Shown piece by piece: positions 55,469 to 64,000 of a stretch of DNA of 64,000 bases (positions are counted from its first letter, which is position 1; each line of letters starts with the position of its first letter). The stretch is from Lolium rigidum (taxonomy: Eukaryota > Streptophyta > Magnoliopsida > Poales > Poaceae). The stretch lies in contig NC_061511.1 of assembly GCF_022539505.1 (NCBI RefSeq), positions 34,544,620 to 34,608,619 of the forward strand, written 5' to 3'. The notes beneath the pieces are model-generated. The model was not told the origin of the DNA, did no database searches, and worked only from the letters and a program-made list of their open reading frames with translations. The position numbers were made by a program, and so were the translations under genes.

Positions 55469-55922
55469 CTACCCCCGGGTGTAGAGATGAATTTTAGGGT
55501 GCCTTCTCCCATATCTATGACTTGCTCCCAATAGTTTCAGCGGGGATCTTCCGAGTGTGATTTGTCCTGTTCCTGCACATTCAATAACAAGATAATCAAT
55601 GGATATTGTTCTCCCAAGAATGGTTGTATGCACACCCGCAGCTATTCCTTTAGGAATTATAACAGAGTTATCAATAAGAGTTATTCCTTCTCCCCCTTCA
55701 ACGAATCCCCAAAGTTGCAAAGATTCATGAATACTCCTAGGCATTAAGCAAAATTCAGACATAATATTACAATTGGCATGAAGAGTTTGGTCACCGATAA
55801 CAATTTTAATAGTAGGATCCCATAATGAAGGTTCAGAGTTCACTAAAACTTGATTAAGACGGTTACGAACATATCTATAATTTTCATTCAAGCGAGATGC
55901 TCTTGTCTCAAGAGTGTTTAAT
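55469..55922 (-). pseudogene. Retropepsin-like ORF of nested gypsy copy 2
   Basis: Downstream half of an ORF split by the Stowaway MITE. It contains EPSLWDPTIKIVIGDQTL, then ANCNIMSEFCLMPRSIHESL and TILGRTISIDYLVIECAGTG. This is the layout of a plant retropepsin-like domain (a beta-rich segment, I-L-G-R and D-Y/F-L-V-I), but with A-N-C-N where the catalytic D-T/S-G would stand. It is a divergent or inactive protease-like domain. Next to gag, as in gag-pro polyproteins. The stop is near 55,469. Confidence 0.5.
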
Positions 55923-55925
55923 CTA

Positions 55926-56028
55926 CTCCCTCCGATTCATATTAATTGACTTCAATATGGATGTATCTAGAACTAAAATGTGTCTAGATACATTCATATT
56001 AGAGTCAATTAATATGAACCGGAGGGAG
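55926..56028. mobile_element. Stowaway MITE, TSD TA
   Basis: 103 bp, TIRs starting CTCCCTCCGATTCATATTAA (left) and CTCCCTCCGGTTCATATTAA (right, inverted), flanked by TA at 55,924-55,925 and 56,029-56,030. Tc1/mariner-derived MITE typical of grasses. It sits within the gag-pro frame of copy 2. Confidence 0.95.
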
Positions 56029-56030
56029 TA

Positions 56031-56350
56031 TTATAAATGCTAATAAGGGCTGAATCGAAGTTATTAGCTGAATCATGTGATGCAACCAACTTTTTTATGG
56101 CATTAAAAGCTTGATCCCCATTGCAATGAAGGAAATCTCCTCCCACTACAGCATCCAAGGCATATCTATAGCGAATCATAAGACCAAAATAAAAATTACT
56201 AAGGAGCAAACTTAGCGTCATTTGAGGTTCGACTTTACGATAAGAAGTAAAAATTCTCGACCAAGCATCTTTAAAACTCTCCTCATCCCCTTGTTTAAAA
56301 GTAAAAACTAATTCCTCAGGTGAAGAAGTAACAGGTGCAGAGCTAGACAT
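56031..56350 (-). pseudogene. gag-like ORF (N-terminal) of nested gypsy copy 2
   Basis: ATG at 56,350. EELVFTFKQGDEESFKDAWS, then YRKVEPQMTLSLLLSNFYFG, and GDQAFNAIKKLVASHD. This resembles the Retrotrans_gag core of gypsy elements (F...ES..EAW.R...L, ...L...FY.GL). The frame is cut by the MITE; excluding the MITE and one TA restores continuity with 55,922-55,469 without a frameshift. Confidence 0.65.
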
Positions 56351-56562
56351 GATAACAAAAGTAAACTAAATGCAAGTAACTAATTTTTTTTTTTTTGTGT
56401 TTTTGATATAGAGAGCAAGACAGTAAATAAAGTAAAGCTAGCAACTAATTTTTGTGTGTTTTGTTTAAGTGCAGCAAACAAAGTAGTAAATAAAATAAAG
56501 CAAGACAAAAACAAAGTAAAGAGATTGGATTGTGGAGACTCCCCTTGCAGCGTGTCTTGATC

Positions 56563-56580
56563 TCCCCGGCAACGGCGCCA
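56563..56580 (-). other. Primer binding site of nested gypsy copy 2
   Basis: TGGCGCCGTTGCCGGGGA on the minus strand, 11 bp inside the 5' LTR; complement of a tRNA 3' end of the tRNA-Arg type used by comparable plant elements. Confidence 0.85.
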
Positions 56581-56591
56581 GAAATTTAGCT

Positions 56592-58185
56592 TGATGACGC
56601 GTAAAGCACACGCTCGTTGGGAACCCCAAGTGAAAGGTGTGATGCGTACGGCAGCAAGTTTCCCTCGATAAGAAACCAAGGTTTATCGAACCAGTAGGAG
56701 TCAAGAAGCACGTTGAAGGTTGATGGCGGCGGGATGTAGTGCGGCGCAACACCGGGGATTCCGGCGCCAACGTGGAACCTGCACAACACAACCAAAGTAC
56801 TTTGCCCCAACGAAAGCAGTGAGGTTGTCAATCTCACCGGCTTGCTGTAACAAAGGATTAGATGTATAGTGTGGATGATGATTGTTTGCAGAAAACGGTA
56901 GAACAAGTATTGCGATAGATTGTATTCAAGGTAAAAGAATGGATCGGGGTCCACGAGTTCACTAGAGGTGTTTCTCCCATAAGATAAATAGCATGTTGGG
57001 TGAACAAATTACGGTCGGGCAATTGACAAATAGAGAGGGCATGACAATGCACATACATGATATGATAAGTATAGTGAAATTTAATTGGGCATTACGACAA
57101 AGTACATAGACCGCTATCCGGCATGCATCTATGCCTAAAAAGTCCACCTTCGGGTTATCATCCGAACCCCTTCCGGTATTAAGTTGTAAACAACGAGACA
57201 ATTGCATTAAGTATGGTGCGTAATGTAATCAATAACTACATCCTTAGACATAGCATCAATGTTTTATCCCTAGTGGCAACAGCACATCCACAACCTTAGA
57301 ACTTTTCGTCACTTGTCCCGGATTTAATGGAGGCATGAACCCACTATCGAGCATAAATACTCCCTTTTGGAGTTAAGAGTAAAAACTTGGCCGAGCCTCT
57401 ACTAATAACGGAGAGCATGCAAGATCATAAACAACACATAGGTAATAGATTGATAATCAACATAACATAGTATTCTCTATCCATCGGATCCCGACAAACA
57501 CAACATATAGCATTACGGATAGATGATCTTGATCATGTTAGGCAGCTCACAAGATCCAACAATGAAGCACATAAGGAGAAGACGACCATCTAGCTACTGC
57601 TATGGACCCATAGTCCGGGGGTGAACTACTCACTCATCACTCCGGAGGCGATCATGGCGATGAAGAGTCCTCCGGGAGATGATTCCCCTCTCCGGCGAGG
57701 TGCCGGAAGCGATCTCCTGAATCCCCGAGATGGGATTGGCGGCGGCGGCGTCTCGGTAGGGTTTTCCGTATCGTGGCTCTCGGTGCTCGGGGGTTTCGCG
57801 ACGGAGGCTTTAAGTAGGCGGAAGGGTAGGTCGGGGGCCACACGAGGGCCCCACACGCTAGGCCGGCGCGGCCGGGGCTTGGGCCGCGCCGCCCTGTTGT
57901 GTCGGCGCCTCGTGGCCCCGCTTCCTTTCCCTCTCGGTCTTCCGGAAGCTTCGTGTAAAAATAGGCCCCTGGGCGTTGATTTCGTCCAATTCCGAGAATA
58001 TTTCCTTACTAGGATTTCTGAAACCAAAAACAGCGAGAAAACGACAAGCGGCTCTTCGGCATCTTGTTAATAGGTTAGTGCTGGAAAATGCATAAATACG
58101 ACATAAAGTATGCATAAAACATGTAGATATCATCAATAATGTGGCATGGAACATAAGAAATTATCGATACGTCGGAGACGTATCA
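56592..58185 (-). repeat. 5' LTR of nested gypsy copy 2
   Basis: 1,594 bp. The copies are very similar; many differences are at CAG/CGG sites. GC-rich frames at 57,620-58,070 are not genes. Confidence 0.92.
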
Positions 58186-59378
58186 AAACCTACCCAAGGT
58201 GGGACTCCCACCCAAGTGGGATTCCCACCCTTCCATGAAGGGGGGTGGCCGGCCCCCTTGGTGGAGTCCACCTTGGACTCCCCCCTATAGGGTTGGCCGG
58301 CCATGGGGAGGTGGAGTCCCACCGGGACTCCTCCTTCCTTAGTGATTTCTTCCGGACTTTTCTAGAACCTTCCATAAATGCACCGGATCATTTTCAAACT
58401 TATAAAATGACTTCCTATATATGAATCTTATTCTCCGGACCATTCCGAACTCCTCGTGATGTCCGGGATCCCATCCGAGACTTCGAACAATACTTCGAAC
58501 TCCATTCCATATTCAAGTTCTACTATTACAACATCAAACCTTAAGTGTGTCACCCTACGGTTCGCGAACTATGTAGACATGGTTGAGATCTCTCTCCGAC
58601 CAATAACCAATAGCGGGATCCGGAGATCCATAATGGCTCCCACATATTCAACGATGACTTAGTGATCGAATGAACCATTCACATACGATACCAATTCCCT
58701 TTGTCACGCGATATTTTACTTGTCCAGAGGTTTAATCATCGGTATCACTCTATACCTTGTCTAACCTCGTCTCTGACAAGTACTCTTTACTCGCTACCGT
58801 GGTATGTGGTCTCTTATGAACTTATTCATATGCTTGCAAGACATTAGACGACATTCCACCGAGAGGGCCAGAGTATATCTATCCGTCATCAGGATGGACA
58901 AATCCCACTGTTGATCCATATGCCTCAACTCATACTTTCCGGATACTTAATCCCACCTTTATAACCACCCATTTACGCAGTGGCCTTTGATGTAATCAAA
59001 GTACCTTTCCAGCATAAGTGATTTACATGATCTCATGGTCATAAGGACTAGGTAACTATGTATCGAAAGCTTATAGCAAATAACTTAATGACGTGATCTT
59101 ATGCTACGCTTAATTGGGTGTGTCCATTACATCATTCATATAATGATATAACCTTGTTATTAATAACATCCAATGTTCATGATTATGAAACTAATCATCT
59201 ATTAATCAACAAGCTAGTTAAGAGGCTTACTAGGGACTCATTGTTGTTTACATAACACACATGTATCAATGTTTCGGTTAATACAATTATAGCATGGTAT
59301 ATAAACATTTATCATAAACATAAAGATATATAATAACCACTTTTATTATTGCCTCTTGGGCATATCTCCAACAATAAT

Positions 59379-59932
59379 GAGGGAAGAGGTGGGGCACCCA
59401 CTAGAGGCAACGCCCCCTTTCGGCACATGCCGCCCTCCTCCTTTATAAACGTGGGGGGAGCACTTCTTCTTTGCTTAGTAGCTCATTCCTTGACCCATTG
59501 GCTGATCACTCCCCCCTCTTCCCGCTAATCCACCATGCAAGCAATGGCTTAGGCGAAGCCTTGCTGAAACTGTTTCTCCACCAACACCACCACGTCATAG
59601 TGTTGTTGAAGTGTCCCGGTGGATCCCGTTCTTCTGCCTCCCCGCTAGAACGAAGGAATGGAGGTCATCGTCAAGCCATACGTGTGACCAAGTACGGAAG
59701 CGTTGCCCCTTGTAGCGCTTGTCTTCCTCACGATCTTGAGATCGGCAAGTAGTTGACTACATGTCTACATCAACTATGAGAATCGTTCTCGTTAACTGTT
59801 TATGTCTTCAAGGGTGAGTTTATCTCAACTACGGTTTTATCCGTTACTAGCATCTCCTATATTTAATCTTGGTGTTTTTGTTGTTGCAACTATAGGATTT
59901 TTTTTTGTTATCGATGCAACAAACCCATCAGT
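59379..59932 (+). repeat. Old Copia-type LTR, right part
   Basis: Continues 43,271-43,601. A TATA-like TTTATAAACG at about 59,442 precedes a leader. The end (GATGCAACAAACCCATCA) is followed by GTGATATTAGAGC, a decayed TGGTATCAGAGC primer site. No internal domain follows. Confidence 0.6.
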
Positions 59933-59944
59933 GATATTAGAGCT

Positions 59945-60335
59945 TTGTCTACAGTAATACTTTGTATGACATTTTGAGACTTTGGCAAAATAGAGCTAAT
60001 GATCGGTCAGTGATCAAACAGATTCTAGATGAGATTAGTGAGCTGAGTTTGTTGTTTACAAATTTTAGCTTAAGTCATGCTCGTCGCAAGGCTAACCAGG
60101 CGGCTCATTCTTGTGCGAAGTATACAAGTTTACAAGATGGGTCGTTTTCCTGGAATGCTTGAGCCACACTGCTTTTCTAGTTCACAGCCTTCGGGCTGAT
60201 TGTAACTTGGCGTGACTCTGTTGGCTGCAAGTTTTGACGCACTCTTTTCCTTACCAGGGTACCTAAGGGGGCTGGAAGGTTTTTAATGAGGCGGCTTGCT
60301 AGCTTTTTAATATATATTATCTCTGAAAAAAAAAA
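59945..60335 (+). pseudogene. LINE 3' end with RNase H (RVT_3-like) remnant
   Basis: The plus frame ending at 60,162 contains SLLFTNFSLSHARRKANQAA and HSCAKYTS, matching the C-terminal helix region of RNase H domains in plant LINEs (S..H..R..N..AH..AK). A T-rich 3' UTR and a run of ten A (60,326-60,335) follow. 5' truncated; only the last ~60 residues remain. Sequence on both sides resembles each other (GCTTTGTATGA-ATTTTGAG; GAGTTCA-CCAGAATCG), suggesting insertion into a duplicated target or local rearrangement. Confidence 0.6.
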
Positions 60336-60495
60336 GAGTTCACCCAGAATCGTTTAAAAGCAAATACTCCCTTCACACCGGTATCGGAGCCGCGTCTATG
60401 GTAGATGATGCTTTGTATGAAATTTTGAGTTTTGGCAGAGAGTTCAGCCAGAATCGTTTAAAAGCAAATAGCATGGTCCGGCCAAGTGTACATGA

Positions 60496-61911
60496 GGGCA
60501 TCTCCAGCGGTGTGACGTATTTTATTGTCCGCGCGCGTCCGTTTACGTCGCGCCACGGACGGTAAATGTCTATTTTTGTCCGCGCGTCCGTTTGCGTCTG
60601 GGGGTGGCTCCAGCGGGGCGACACATTTTTTTCTTCTTGTTTTTTTCCCTCTTCTCCATTTAAACACTGTTCCAAATATTACATATTGAAACAAGATTTT
60701 ACACAAACTAACACATAGTTTGGAACATGGTTTACACAAACTAACACATAGTTTGAACTATGGTTGACACAAATATAACATTTAAAAAAACAGTTGTGTT
60801 GATTTTCGTATGTTCGCTGCCAAGAAAGAACATTCAAGGGCACACCCAATCACCCAAACTGGAAAATCCAGCGGGAGGAGACGGTGCCCTTGTTGGTTCT
60901 ACCGAGGAAGAACAGACAGAGACCTCCACACTGGCTTCGTCTGGCCCATAGCCAGATTCGCTGCAAAGAAAGAACACTCAAAGTTCTAACTATCGGTGTC
61001 CGAGCCGGATTCGCCGGTGTGGTAGTGCCTGCGGCATGCTGTGTCGTCGAACACTTTGACGATCATCTCGCCGTCCCCCTCGTAGAGGAAGGTGAGCTGG
61101 CAGCCGGGCTCGAGCGCGAGGTCACGGGCGAACTTGTCCCACCCCATGTGTAGGTACATCTTGCCCTGCCCGTCGAACAAGACCTCCACGGTCCAGCGGT
61201 AGAAGTTGCAGCTGGCCTCCCGTAGGTGCAAATGCGCCGGCTCGACGCCATCGATGAACTCGGCGAACTTGTCCGGGAGCCGCTTGATGCCGAGTGGGTC
61301 GTCGTCGATGCGGACGAGGAGGGCGCAGGCGACGGCGAGCGTGGGGCCGTAGCTGCTCTACCACGGCGGCCCCTGCCCCGGCCACGGGGGCGCCCAGGGC
61401 CACGGCCTCGACCGCCTCGCCGGCCACCAGGACCGGCCATGGACTTCCTCGCGGGTCTGGCTGCGTCGCAGGAACACCTAGGCGGCGCTACGGTCGAGCT
61501 TTGTGGCGGCTAGGGTTTCTTTGGAGGAGTGGATGAGGAAGAAGAACGCACGCCCCCTTTATATAGGCCGGAGGCATGCGGTGGCCGCGGGATGCGTGTC
61601 GTCGCCATTAACTGGTTGGCGGAGGTGGGCGGCCGCTCGGCAGCCGAGGCATCGCCAATAACGTGGCGCAGACTGCCGAAGCGACGCAGCGGCGCCAGTC
61701 GCTGGCGCGTTTGAGAAGACGCATCGACGCAGGGTCGCTGCCAGGCGGGCCTGTTCCGCGTCCGCCGAGCGTCCGCAGAGACGCATCCAAGGCGCATATT
61801 GAACCAGATTTGCGTCTCCGCGGACGGTTCGATCACTTTGCGTCGCCCCGCTGAAGGTGGTGCTAGACGCATTTCTAATCATCGCGGATGAAAACCCAGC
61901 TGAAGATGCCC
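60496..61911 (-). mobile_element. TIR DNA transposon carrying a B3-domain ORF, TSD TGA
   Basis: 1,416 bp with imperfect inverted ends GGGCATCTCCAGCGG and GGGCATCTTCAGCTGGG (minus strand from 61,911). TGA lies at 60,493-60,495 and 61,912-61,914. Subterminal repeats include GTCCGCG/CGCGGAC-type motifs on both sides (60,525-60,600 and 61,760-61,835). A 3-bp TSD is compatible with PIF/Harbinger, but the superfamily is not certain. No transposase. The cargo is the B3-like frame at 60,986-61,357. Confidence 0.7.
60986..61357 (-). pseudogene. B3 DNA-binding-domain-like ORF inside a TIR element
   Basis: The open minus frame follows a TAG at 61,358-61,360: VACALLVRIDDDPLGIKRLP, KFAEFIDG, HLREASCNFYRWTVEVLFDG, YLHMGWDKFARDLALEPGCQ, LTFLYEGDGEMIVKVFDDTA. 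The W..F..DL.L..G..L.F.Y.G.....V..FD pattern is the C-terminal half of plant B3 domains; the N-terminal DNA-contact loops look compressed. A Gly/Arg-rich segment upstream is in other frames. It ends SGSDTDS. As read it lacks an intact start, so it is likely a captured, decayed transcription-factor fragment. Confidence 0.65.
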
Positions 61912-61914
61912 TGA

Positions 61915-62267
61915 GACCATTGACTGTGCCAACAACACTACTCGACAACCACAATGGTGAAGAATGCACGTCGTACACCCTATGGCTACGAGCCCTGGCA
62001 CTCCGTGACGGCACGGATGCTTTTGGGTTTTGGCCGCCCATCGCCTGAGCTCGATGGGACTACTCCATGCGCCAGTATCAGCGCTCGTGTCCTCTTCTCT
62101 CCGTCCTGCATGCAGCTATAGCTCCACCATTAATGAAGCAACTCCTACTCGCAGCTTTAAAAGAGCACCCCTCCTCCCAATCAGACTCCCCACCAACACG
62201 CACACACTGCCTCTCCGCTCGCCACTCCATTGTCCGCTGCCGCCGGTGCGAACAAGAGAACTACAAG
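61915..62267 (+). promoter_or_regulatory. Promoter and 5' UTR of the intronless gene
   Basis: CTTTAAAAG at about 62,155-62,163 is a plausible TATA box. The C-rich, ATG-free leader from about 62,190 runs into AACTACAAGATGATG at the start codon. An upstream in-frame ATG at 62,067 lies before the TATA and is therefore not preferred. Confidence 0.5.
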
Positions 62268-63092
62268 ATGATGTCCGGCAACGGCAACCTCCCCGCCGAC
62301 TCCTCCCAGGCCACCGCTGGCCGCCCGGGCTTGACCGACCGGTACATGCGCATGGGGTGCCCTGTCCCTGCGTCCGCGTTCCGCGGGTTCATTCCTGACC
62401 CGGAGCCTCTGGTCCGCAGCACGGGCCGCCCGGACGAGGACGACTGCGAAAGCGTCTTCCTGCAGCTGACCCCCGCGCAGCACCTCTACGGGAGGCGCTT
62501 CGGGTACGCCAACATCAAACCGGGCGCTGCCGCGGCCGGCATCGCGGACCAGAAGGCCTTCATCCGCTCCACCATCCTCGCCGCGGCCCCGGAGCTGCAG
62601 TTCGAGGTCCTCGAATGCTCCCCGATGTCTGCCCACGTCTGCCTGCGCTTCGGCTCGCCCGAGGACCGGGAGGCGGCCATCGCCAGGCAGCCCTACCCGC
62701 GCGACAGCTTCTCCGTGGAGGTCGTGCGCGAGGGGGAGCAGGGCGGCGCCGTCCGGGTCAAGCCGCAGCAGAAGCTCGCCCACGTCGTCTTCCTCGACTA
62801 CCCGATCGAAGAGCGCACGGAGGAAGCCATCCGCGCCAACTGCAGCCGCGTCGGGCACGTGGTCGAGATCGACCCCGGCTGCTTCGCGGCGCCGGACCTG
62901 GCCCCGGTCCACCTCGTCGTTCAGCGCGAGGACCCTGAGAGCATTCCTGCTGGGCTACGCCTCAGATACTTCGATCGGTCTCGCACCGTCTACCCCGTCC
63001 AGGTCGCTCAGTGCATCATACGCATCCAGATCGTCAGGGTCTGGGAGGCCCAGGGAAGCTACACCTCTCTCTTCCAGCCCGCGGCGGCGTGA
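62268..63092 (+). CDS. Intronless gene of unknown function, 274 codons, possible DUF4283-like fold
   Basis: Start chosen at ATG 62,268 (a second ATG follows at once) because the TATA-like box and leader lie between it and the longer frame's ATG at 62,067. High GC and strong third-position C/G, as in grass genes, with no internal stop. After a short linker, residues about 60-165 (ESVFLQLTPAQHLYGRRFG, AAPELQFEVLECSPMSAHVC, LRFGSPEDREAAI) suggest an alternating alpha/beta unit like DUF4283/RRM proteins. A second unit follows (KLAHVVFLDYPIEERTEEAI, VGHVVEIDPGCFAAPDLAPV). The tail is IRIQIVRVWEAQ. I do not recognise a named family. DUF4283 is often LINE-associated, so an exapted ORF1-like gene is possible. 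No zinc knuckle. Confidence 0.65.
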   Translation: MMSGNGNLPADSSQATAGRPGLTDRYMRMGCPVPASAFRGFIPDPEPLVRSTGRPDEDDCESVFLQLTPAQHLYGRRFGYANIKPGAAAAGIADQKAFIRSTILAAAPELQFEVLECSPMSAHVCLRFGSPEDREAAIARQPYPRDSFSVEVVREGEQGGAVRVKPQQKLAHVVFLDYPIEERTEEAIRANCSRVGHVVEIDPGCFAAPDLAPVHLVVQREDPESIPAGLRLRYFDRSRTVYPVQVAQCIIRIQIVRVWEAQGSYTSLFQPAAA

Positions 63093-63366
63093 ATCTTGCT
63101 ACCGAATCAATAATCTTGGTCTGGGTCCGGCGAGGTTATGCATGGATCACTGTCCAGCTTAACTATGTTATAGCTTGCAGGCCGTAGTACTAGCCAGCTC
63201 AATTAATTAGTCTCTCTAGTATTAGTTACTGTACTTCTAGTGCTAGTGTTCGTTGTGTCTTGTATGGTGCTGTGGGATGTGGACTGATGGTGGTTATTAC
63301 TTGCTGCTTAGTACTATGCCTTGTTTCTGGCTTGATTTACCTTTGTAATCTTCCTTGTGGACTTGT
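63093..63366 (+). other. 3' UTR/downstream region of the intronless gene
   Basis: TTAATTAGTCTCTC and TGTAATCTTCC-like sequence typical of a plant 3' end; CGAATCAATAATC at about 63,101 may serve as polyadenylation signal. No other feature. Confidence 0.4.
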
Positions 63367-64000
63367 TTTTTCGATAAAGGATGCTTTATTACTTTAAAAA
63401 GCAATTACATCCAGCCTCTGCATAACCAGGATGCACACAGCCGTTTTGTTGTCTCAAGTCCAAAAGGATAAATAAAAAAAAAAAACTAGGCGAGATACAT
63501 ATCGGAACGATGAATCATATAACGCCTAAAGTGTAGGTGGGGCATCTATCCGTAGACTATGCTGCCATCCATGTAGGAAAAAAGTATCCCTCGCCGTAGC
63601 CTCCAACCGTGTACAGACCTCTGTAAATAGCTGTCGGTTTTCCACTCGCTGTAGAGGTAACCATGAACGGAGAATACCTGTACATCTGTAGATGACCTGC
63701 AACAAAGAACAATTTTTGTCATTAAAGATCTTTCATTTCTACATAGCCAAAGCGCCCAGATAACTGCTAGCGCCCCCACCCTAAGAAGCAACTTAAACCT
63801 TGAATCTATACCATGAAGCCAATTGCCAAAGACATTGGCGACACTAGTCGGAGGATACAAGGTAGACGCTACTTGGATGACAGACCATATAGATCTCGCG
63901 AACTGGCACTTGGAAGAATAAGTGTTTGATTGTTTCGTCCTGATGACAAAAAACACACCGTGTACTTCCATGCCAATTCCGCTTAACAAGATTGTCTTTG
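63367..64000 (-). mobile_element. LINE fragment, 3' part, running off the window
   Basis: Minus-strand LINE with its 3' end at about 63,367 (plus TTTTTTCGATAAAG). The frame 63,989-63,546 and a neighbouring frame give zf-RVT-like pieces: CQFARSIWSVIQVAST, VFGNWLHGIDSRFKLLLRVG, ALAVIWALWLCRNE. Reading frames alternate, so it is decayed. An A-rich stretch (63,472-63,485) lies in its 3' UTR. Confidence 0.75.

Larger units (their letters stand above)
51181..58185 (-). mobile_element. Non-autonomous gypsy-like LTR retrotransposon nested in the Angela LTR (copy 2), TSD AAACC
   Basis: 7,005 bp with LTRs 51,181-52,778 and 56,592-58,185 and TSD AAACC at 51,176-51,180 and 58,186-58,190. The minus-strand LTR start is TGATACGTCTCCGACGTATC. 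The internal region has a gag-like ORF and a protease-like ORF next to the 5' LTR, then about 2.6 kb without coding. No RT or integrase. Same family as copy 1 in the LTR's first part and the noncoding interior, but with a different other half of the LTR. Confidence 0.92.
43602..59373 (-). mobile_element. Ty1/copia element of BARE/WIS/Angela type, TSD ATAAT, 5' LTR split by a nested gypsy element
   Basis: The outer element is about 8.76 kb once the 7-kb nested insertion is removed. LTRs: 43,602-45,377 and 50,601-59,373 (interrupted). TSD ATAAT lies at 43,597-43,601 and 59,374-59,378. The minus-strand LTR start TGTTGGAGATATGCCC and the tRNA-Met primer site (50,587-50,599) identify it. Order on the minus strand is gag, protease, integrase, RT, RNase H, the copia order. 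Multiple stops and frameshifts make this copy defective. Confidence 0.93.
50601..59373 (-). repeat. 5' LTR of the Angela-type element, interrupted at 51,181-58,185
   Basis: About 1,763 bp in two pieces (50,601-51,180 and 58,191-59,373 after removing one AAACC). Ends TGTAGGGATTCG and GGGCATATCTCCAACA on the plus strand. Confidence 0.92.

Noticed and set aside
62067..62267. N-terminal extension of the intronless gene from ATG 62,067
   Set aside because: It would place the start upstream of the TATA-like box and leader; the extension has 5' UTR-like composition.
62181..62912. 243-codon minus ORF opposite the intronless gene
   Set aside because: Antisense shadow created by strong GC3; begins inside and opposite the coding exon and lacks any motif.

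Overview
The window is plant nuclear DNA from a large-genome grass. The nested high-copy retrotransposons look Triticeae-like: a BARE/WIS/Angela-type Copia element, and gypsy elements whose termini read TGATACGTCTCC on the minus strand. Family names are from memory and were not searched. Roughly three quarters of the window is transposable element (TE) sequence. Only two loci look like host genes: a DCD-domain/kelch-repeat gene (5' UTR exon near 28.6 kb, CDS 31,946-36,823, plus strand) and an intronless gene of unknown function (62,268-63,092, plus strand).

Layout. 1-16,971: a minus-strand Ty3/gypsy element of the Tat type, left end outside the window. It has a 5' LTR (16,429-16,971), gag, protease and an oppositely oriented multi-exon additional ORF (Transposase_28 type, 32-3,445), but no reverse transcriptase or integrase. 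It was invaded by a complete non-autonomous gypsy element (9,442-15,906, TSD TCCTC) and by a solo LTR (7,177-8,686, TSD GTCGT). A 100-N gap lies in a 1.5 kb tandem duplication. 16,972-23,340: low-copy-looking DNA holding a 5'-truncated LINE and a 4.6 kb non-autonomous gypsy element (18,697-23,335, TSD TCAGG) with three internal tandem arrays. 23,836-25,358: a Helitron. 26,358-26,649: a 292-bp TRIM (TSD GGGAC).

27.3-38.4 kb is the host-gene island. Intron 1 of the DCD-kelch gene carries a tandem array of about 300-bp units, and its large third coding exon encodes a run of about 20-residue repeats. 38,431-41,817: a Mutator-like element with long inverted repeats and a 9-bp TSD. It carries two oppositely oriented pieces of an AP180/ANTH clathrin-assembly gene (a Pack-MULE), a tRNA-like sequence in each terminal repeat, an internally flipped terminal-repeat segment, and a non-LTR insertion with a 16-bp TSD.

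41.8-59.9 kb: a gypsy LTR-plus-gag fragment and an old Copia LTR. That LTR was split by an Angela-type Copia element (43,602-59,373, TSD ATAAT), whose 5' LTR was in turn split by another non-autonomous gypsy element (51,181-58,185, TSD AAACC). A Stowaway MITE sits in the gag frame of the innermost element. 59.9-64 kb: a LINE RNase H remnant, a TIR transposon carrying a B3-domain ORF, the intronless gene, and the 3' part of another LINE.

Most TE coding regions are broken by stops and frameshifts, so they read as pseudogenes. No biochemical pathway is shared among genes here; the relationships are mainly ones of insertion order. Many small differences between repeat copies fall at CAG/CGG/CTG-type sites and may partly reflect consensus errors, which matters when judging frameshifts.
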